Positions 59,174-64,000 of a stretch of DNA of 64,000 nt are shown here, piece after piece. Each line of letters opens with the position of its first letter. Position 1 is the stretch's first letter. Below the pieces are notes generated by a model. The model ran no database searches. It saw only the letters and a list, made by a program, of their open reading frames with translations, and had not been told where the DNA came from. Source of the DNA: Citrobacter sp. MGH106 (GTDB taxonomy: Bacteria; Pseudomonadota; Gammaproteobacteria; Enterobacterales; Enterobacteriaceae); the NCBI RefSeq assembly GCF_001037495.1, contig NZ_KQ089822.1, positions 3,553,938 to 3,617,937 of the forward strand, read 5' to 3'. Both the position numbers and the translations under genes were made by a program.

Positions 59174-61723
59174 TTAGTTGCTACCAAACATATCTTTTAT
59201 CCAACCTGCGACACCGTCGCCATCTTTCTTCTCCTGCTGCGGCGGTTGTTGTTGCTGCTGCTGCTGCTGTTGGGGTTGTTGCTGCGGCTGCGTTGACTGA
59301 TCAAACGGATTGCCTGACTGCTGCTGCATCTCACCTTGCTGACACAATGAATCAGGATCGCTTGTCCACACCGGAAGCGTACGCATCCCGCCGCTACAAA
59401 CGAAGTTACCGTCGTAATCCACGCCCATATCAACAATATCTTCCGGCGGCGTCAGCGTCAGTGGCGTCGGTGTCTGGTTAGCCAGATAGCGCTGGTAAAT
59501 CGACATCGCTCCGCTCGCGCCGTACAGCTTGGTTGGCTGGTTATTATCACGCCCCACCCAGGTAATGGTCACCTGACTGCCGTCAATACCCGCGAACCAG
59601 GTATCAACGTTGTTGTTAGTGGTCCCGGTTTTACCTGCCAGATGCAGCCCAGGATACTTGGCGCCCAGCTGACGACCGGTACCGCGCTGTACAACCTGTT
59701 GCATCGTCCACAACGTCATGTACGCCGCCTGTGCCGGAACGGCTCGTTCGGCCTGTGGGAAGCTCTGATACAGCACCGTGCCATCTTCGGCGATCACCGA
59801 ACGCAGTGCTGATAACGGCGCGCGGTTACCACCGCTGGCGATAGTCTGGAACGCCTGCGCCACTTCGATTGGTGTAAGGTTCAGTGCTCCCAACAGCATA
59901 GCCGGAACCGGATTCAGTTGATCTTTCGGCGCACCCAGTTTTATCCATGTATCGGTCACGGCTGGCAGACCCAGCGCCATCCCCAGATTTACCGTCGGTA
60001 CGTTCATGGAACGCGTTAACGCATCCACCAGCATCACTCTGCCACTTTCGCTGTAGCGACGGTCATCGTTCTGCGGAGACCAGACCTGCCCGTTAGGCTG
60101 ACGCAACGCAATCGGCGCATCGGCAATCCAGGTATTCAGACGGTACAGCTTCGGCTGACTCAGTGCGGTCAGATAGGTCGCCGGTTTCGCCAGAGAACCA
60201 ATCGAGCGGCGTGCCTGCATCGCACGGTTATAGCCTGCAAACTGTGGCTCCGCCCCACCAACCATCGCACGAACTTCCCCACTGAAGCGATCCACAACCA
60301 CAATCGCGGTTTCCAGATCGCTCAGCTTACGCTGTTTCTTCAGCACCGGAATGCCTTCAACCGCTGCTTTTTCTGCCGCATCCTGCGCCACAGAATCAAA
60401 AGTGGTGAAGATCTTCACGCCGGAGAGGTCTTTAACTTTATCACCCAGCTTCGCCTGCAGTTCCTGACGTACCATCTGCATAAACGCTGGCTGCGGTGAA
60501 ATCACCCCGCCACGTGGTTGTACGCCTAACGGACGCGCACTCAGCATGTCATACAGATCCTGGTCAATAATCTGCTGCTGTTGCAGCAGACGCAGCACCA
60601 GGTTACGGCGCTCCAGCGCCAGTTTCGGGTTACGCCACGGATTGTAGATAGACGCCCCTTTAACCATCCCCACCAGTAGCGCCTGCTGATCAAGGCTCAG
60701 TTCTTCAACCGGACGCCCAAAATAATAAAGACTCGCCAGCGGGAAACCACGGATCTCGTTGTCGCCGCTCTGACCGAGGTACACCTCGTTCATATACAGC
60801 TCAAGAATGCGGTCTTTGCTGTAGCGCGCATCCATGATCAGCGCCATATAGGCTTCGTTAGCCTTACGCCAGTACGAACGCTCACTGGAGAGGAACAGGT
60901 TTTTCACCAACTGCTGAGTCAGCGTACTCGCCCCTTGCACAGTACGGCCTGCCGTCAGGTTAGCCAGTACCGCACGCCCAATGGAGTACAAACTGATGCC
61001 GTCATGCTCATAGAAATGGCGGTCTTCGGTAGCCAGCAGTGTATCAACCAGCAGATCAGGGAAGCCACTGCGGGGAACGAACAAGCGCTGCTCACCGTTT
61101 GGCGAAGAGAGCATGGTAATCAGACGCGGATCCAGACGGAAGAAACCGAACTGGCGGTTGTTGTCCAGATTCTCGATAGTGTCCAGATGATCGCCATCAA
61201 AGGTCAGACGCGCACGCACCTGGCCTTCTTTACTGTCCGGGAAGTCAAACGGACGACGGATCATCTCAATGCTGTTCGCCTGTACGGTAAATTCGCCAGG
61301 ACGCGTCATCTTCGTCACCTGACGATACTGCGTGGCCTCCAGCAGTTTCACCATCTCTTTTTTACCGATGGGCATTTCTGGCTCAAGGTTAACCATACGG
61401 CCATACACCGCCGCAGGAAGCTGCCAGACTTTGCCATCAATACGGCTACGGATTTTTTGATCCAGGTAGACGCCGTAAATGGCAATCAGCACCAAAAAGA
61501 CAATCGAGAGTTTTAGCAGCAGCCAGAACCAGCCGCGCTTACCACGAGGCTTACGCCCTTTGCCTTTACCTTTGCGCGGCATCGGTTCTTCATCCTCATA
61601 GTCGTCATCATCATAATCGTCGTCATACTCGTCATCTCTGAGTTGACGACGGCTCACCTTTTGTTTCACCGGACGCGATGGTTTCCCTTTACGTCCAATT
61701 GGCTCGCGGTCATTCCCCGCCAT
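59174..61723 (-). CDS. mrcB: Penicillin-binding protein 1B (bifunctional)
   Basis: Class A PBP that polymerises and cross-links peptidoglycan; activated by LpoB. The cytoplasmic N-terminus is acidic and then basic (~1-63), followed by one membrane segment (~64-87) and the UB2H LpoB-binding domain (~108-200). The GT51 glycosyltransferase has its catalytic Glu in [11 protein letters not shown] (~233), and the transpeptidase nucleophile Ser is in GSLAKP (~510). I chose ATG 61723, giving 849 aa (K-12 844). The extra residues lie in a C-terminal Gln-rich tail that contains nine Gln in a row. Confidence 0.97.
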   Translation of the reverse strand: MAGNDREPIGRKGKPSRPVKQKVSRRQLRDDEYDDDYDDDDYEDEEPMPRKGKGKGRKPRGKRGWFWLLLKLSIVFLVLIAIYGVYLDQKIRSRIDGKVWQLPAAVYGRMVNLEPEMPIGKKEMVKLLEATQYRQVTKMTRPGEFTVQANSIEMIRRPFDFPDSKEGQVRARLTFDGDHLDTIENLDNNRQFGFFRLDPRLITMLSSPNGEQRLFVPRSGFPDLLVDTLLATEDRHFYEHDGISLYSIGRAVLANLTAGRTVQGASTLTQQLVKNLFLSSERSYWRKANEAYMALIMDARYSKDRILELYMNEVYLGQSGDNEIRGFPLASLYYFGRPVEELSLDQQALLVGMVKGASIYNPWRNPKLALERRNLVLRLLQQQQIIDQDLYDMLSARPLGVQPRGGVISPQPAFMQMVRQELQAKLGDKVKDLSGVKIFTTFDSVAQDAAEKAAVEGIPVLKKQRKLSDLETAIVVVDRFSGEVRAMVGGAEPQFAGYNRAMQARRSIGSLAKPATYLTALSQPKLYRLNTWIADAPIALRQPNGQVWSPQNDDRRYSESGRVMLVDALTRSMNVPTVNLGMALGLPAVTDTWIKLGAPKDQLNPVPAMLLGALNLTPIEVAQAFQTIASGGNRAPLSALRSVIAEDGTVLYQSFPQAERAVPAQAAYMTLWTMQQVVQRGTGRQLGAKYPGLHLAGKTGTTNNNVDTWFAGIDGSQVTITWVGRDNNQPTKLYGASGAMSIYQRYLANQTPTPLTLTPPEDIVDMGVDYDGNFVCSGGMRTLPVWTSDPDSLCQQGEMQQQSGNPFDQSTQPQQQPQQQQQQQQQPPQQEKKDGDGVAGWIKDMFGSN
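59233..59293 (-). repeat. CAG/CAA trinucleotide tract in the mrcB 3' end
   Basis: On the minus strand, a run of CAG and CAA codons encodes PQQQ, nine Gln in a row, then PPQQE, in the tail of PBP1B. It includes six consecutive CAG units and is longer than the K-12 tail I remember. Confidence 0.9.
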
Positions 61724-61861
61724 GCTTTTTCTCCGCAACATTCAGGCGCAAAGGCCTGATTCTCTGTTCTTCCGTCAGGCGACAGAAGAAGAAATCTCTC
61801 AATTTTTACCGCTCTTTCGCCAGAGACGGTGTCAAACGCCTTAATCAACCTACGGATCGCC

Positions 61862-61899
61862 GTACAGTGTAGGCCTGAAAGCAGCGCACCATCAGGCAG
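61862..61899. repeat. Degenerate REP overlapping the hrpB stop
   Basis: GTGTAGGCCTGA to CACCATCAGGCAG, the halves of a decayed REP unit in the 168-bp gap between the mrcB start and hrpB. The minus-strand TGCCTGATG of the REP contains the last codon and stop of hrpB. The rest of the gap (61724-61860) should hold the mrcB promoter, which I cannot place. Confidence 0.65.
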
Positions 61900-64000
61900 A
61901 ATACTTCTTGGTGCGCCGTGTTGGCGCGGTATTCGCCGGATCGTCCGGCCAGACATGCCTGGGATAACGCCCTTTCATCTCTTTTTGCACTTCGCGATAA
62001 GCCCCCTGCCAGAACGCGCTCAAATCACGGGTGATTTGTAGTGGGCGTTGGGCCGGAGACAATAACTCGAGCACCAATGGAACACGCCCCTGCGCGATGG
62101 TAGGGGTCTTCGCTTCGCCAAACATTTCCTGCATTCTAACCGCTAATGCCGGCGGGTTATCCTCGTGATAACGAATGGCTATCCGGCTGCCCGTCGGCAC
62201 AGTGTAATGCGCAGGCAGCTCACTATCCAGACGTTGCAGCATTGACCAGTCCAGTAGCCCACGCAAAGCCTGCCCCACATTTAACGCTTTGAGAGCACGT
62301 AAAGAGTGCACACCTTGCATATGCGGCAACAACCAACTCTCCAGCGTCGCCAGCAAAGAGGCATCATCCACTGCTGGCCAGTTGTACTCAGGCAACCAAT
62401 TTGCCGCACATTGCAGACGCAGCCGGAACTGTTCCGCTTCCGGGGTCCAGTTGAGCACACTCAGGCCTTTATCGCGAATACCATTCAGCATCGCCTGATG
62501 CAGTTCCTCTTCCGAAGGTTTTGCCAGTGGCTGAACTTTCACCGTCAGTTGACCAATACGCGTTCGGCGCCATGCCTTCAACGTTCCCTGATTTTCATCC
62601 CATTCGATGGTGTCTGACTGTTGCAACAGCTCAGGACTTGTTTGCAGCAGCGTATCAATATCCAACGGCAGAGCGAGCAGAATACGCGCATCAGGCGAAG
62701 CACTGCCCTGTAGCAACAGAGGCGCGATTAGCCATTCATGCCGCCCTGATGCGTCGTCGGCATCAAGCATTGCCCCCATTCCGTTAGCCAACTGATATCG
62801 CCCTTCCTGGCCACGACGCCGCGCAATGCGATCGGCGAATGCTTTTGCCAGTAAAGGCGCGATTAGCTCACTGTCGGGCTGACCACTCTGCACATTAAGC
62901 CGCTTCAGCAATTGCTGACTACGCTGCTGCCAGCCTGGCTGGTTACGCGAAAAATGTACGGTCAAATCGGTATGTCCACCGCGCGGCGGCTCTTCCAGAA
63001 TCGCCGCCAGCTTTGCCGCTGTAACAGCTTCGTTTTCATTTGTCGCGCCGATGAGCATTGCCGCCAGTCGGGGATCGTTACCCAGCGCAGCCATCTTCTG
63101 CCCGGCAGCGTTCAAGCGCTCACCATCCATGGCTTGCAACATCTGTAATAATCGTCTTGCCGCCTGCAAATTTACAGCAGGCGGCATATCCAGCCAGTTC
63201 AGTTGCGCAGGGTCGGTGCATCCCCATTGCAGCAGTTCCATCAGCAAACCGGATAGATCGCTCTGTAAAATCTCTGGCTCACCCTGTGCTGCCGCCCTTT
63301 CTGCCTGCTCTTTGGCAAGCAGGTGCAGACAAATCCCCGGTTCCAGACGTCCTGCGCGACCGGCTCGCTGTGTCATAGAGGCCTGGCTAATGCGCTGGGT
63401 AATCAGCCTCGTCAAACCGGTGCGGGCATCATAGCGCGCCACGCGCTCCTGCGCGCAGTCCACCACCAGACGAATGCCCTCAATGGTTAAGCTGGTTTCG
63501 GCAATGTTCGTTGCCAGCACCACTTTGCGCTTACCTTGTGGCGCGGGCAAAATCGCCTGGCGCTGATCGGTCAGCGATAACGCGCCATATAACGGGCATA
63601 ACAGAACATCGCTACCCACACGTGAAGCCAGTTGCTCCTGCACGCGTTGGATCTCCCCAACCCCCGGTAAAAAGAGCAGCAGAGAGCCGCTTTCATTACG
63701 CAGTAGCTCCGCAGTAGCAATAGCCACCGCCTCATCAAAACGCAGATGCGCAGCCAGCGGCTGATAGCGCCGCTCAACGGGGAATGCGCGGCCTTCAGAA
63801 ATAATCGTCGGGGCAGCGGGCAATAACTGTTGCAGGCGGCCGTTATCCAGTGTGGCCGACATGATCAGCAGTTTTAAGTCATCTCGTAATCCTTGTTGCA
63901 CATCCAACAGCAGCGCCAGTGCAAGGTCTGCCTGTAAGCTGCGCTCGTGAAATTCATCGAGGATCACCAGCCCAACGCCATTCAGCTCGGGATCGCGTTG
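61892..64000 (-). CDS. hrpB: ATP-dependent helicase HrpB, 5' part outside window
   Basis: DEAH-type RNA/DNA helicase of the HrpA/HrpB family; its cellular role is poorly defined, and HrpB lies beside mrcB in many Proteobacteria. The visible part begins just before motif II (DEFH). It then shows motif III SAT, the motif around NIAETSLTIEG, motif VI QRAGRAGR, the helicase-associated domains and the HrpB-specific C-terminus ending KKYSA. 703 codons including the stop are visible; about 110 N-terminal residues, with Walker A, lie beyond 64000. The extra final Ala and stop coincide with a REP head. Confidence 0.96.
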   Translation of the reverse strand, partial: QRDPELNGVGLVILDEFHERSLQADLALALLLDVQQGLRDDLKLLIMSATLDNGRLQQLLPAAPTIISEGRAFPVERRYQPLAAHLRFDEAVAIATAELLRNESGSLLLFLPGVGEIQRVQEQLASRVGSDVLLCPLYGALSLTDQRQAILPAPQGKRKVVLATNIAETSLTIEGIRLVVDCAQERVARYDARTGLTRLITQRISQASMTQRAGRAGRLEPGICLHLLAKEQAERAAAQGEPEILQSDLSGLLMELLQWGCTDPAQLNWLDMPPAVNLQAARRLLQMLQAMDGERLNAAGQKMAALGNDPRLAAMLIGATNENEAVTAAKLAAILEEPPRGGHTDLTVHFSRNQPGWQQRSQQLLKRLNVQSGQPDSELIAPLLAKAFADRIARRRGQEGRYQLANGMGAMLDADDASGRHEWLIAPLLLQGSASPDARILLALPLDIDTLLQTSPELLQQSDTIEWDENQGTLKAWRRTRIGQLTVKVQPLAKPSEEELHQAMLNGIRDKGLSVLNWTPEAEQFRLRLQCAANWLPEYNWPAVDDASLLATLESWLLPHMQGVHSLRALKALNVGQALRGLLDWSMLQRLDSELPAHYTVPTGSRIAIRYHEDNPPALAVRMQEMFGEAKTPTIAQGRVPLVLELLSPAQRPLQITRDLSAFWQGAYREVQKEMKGRYPRHVWPDDPANTAPTRRTKKYSA

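Overview
The window is a stretch of enterobacterial core chromosome. Nearly every gene can be matched by family and order to the part of Escherichia coli K-12 between hrpB and the rRNA operon next to gmhB, read here in the opposite direction. Most proteins look close to, but clearly not identical with, the K-12 ones as I remember them. The 16S variable loops (V1, V2 and V3) look more like Citrobacter or Salmonella than E. coli. My best guess is a Citrobacter-like member of the Escherichia-Salmonella-Citrobacter group; I could not run a search to confirm this.

Layout. 1-4870: rRNA operon on the minus strand (23S without its 3' end, tRNA-Glu spacer, 16S, leader, tandem promoters P2 and P1). 4877-8170: gmhB, then the divergent methionine uptake operon metNIQ behind a MetJ-type operator. 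8287-11224: rcsF, trmO, proS. 11271-12965 (minus): yaeQ-arfB and nlpE. 13165-13612: yaeP-rof, overlapping. 13688-17635 (minus): tilS, yaeR, ldcC. 17735-37409 (minus): the long macromolecular-synthesis and envelope cluster, in transcription order rpsB-tsf, pyrH, frr, dxr, uppS-cdsA-rseP-bamA-skp-lpxD-fabZ-lpxA-lpxB-rnhB-dnaE-accA. 37733-42665 (plus): map, glnD, dapD, yaeH. 42760-47147 (minus): cdaR, degP, dgt. 47231-49482 (plus): mtnN-btuF-yadS. 49583-51430 (minus): erpA and clcA. 51599-52879 (plus): hemL. 52975-58941 (minus): fhuACDB ferrichrome uptake. 59174-61723 (minus): mrcB. 61892-64000 (minus): hrpB, cut by the window end.

How the genes work together. The long minus-strand cluster joins translation factors (S2, EF-Ts, RRF), nucleotide supply (PyrH), isoprenoid and undecaprenyl-phosphate supply (Dxr, UppS), phospholipid and fatty acid synthesis (CdsA, FabZ, AccA), lipid A synthesis (LpxD, LpxA, LpxB), and outer-membrane assembly and its stress sensing (BamA, Skp, RseP). 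DegP, NlpE and RcsF belong to the same envelope-stress network (sigma-E, Cpx, Rcs). FhuACDB and BtuF are TonB-linked siderophore and cobalamin uptake.

I found no defence system, prophage, integron, CRISPR array, insertion sequence or uncharacterised accessory cluster. The points worth a second look are small: three ERIC elements, one of which supplies the end of btuF; REP palindromes that supply the stop codons of tilS and hrpB; divergent surface loops of BamA and FhuA; a glutamine repeat in PBP1b; a two-part inverted repeat between pyrH and frr; and a terminator plus ERIC that separates dxr from the essential genes after it.
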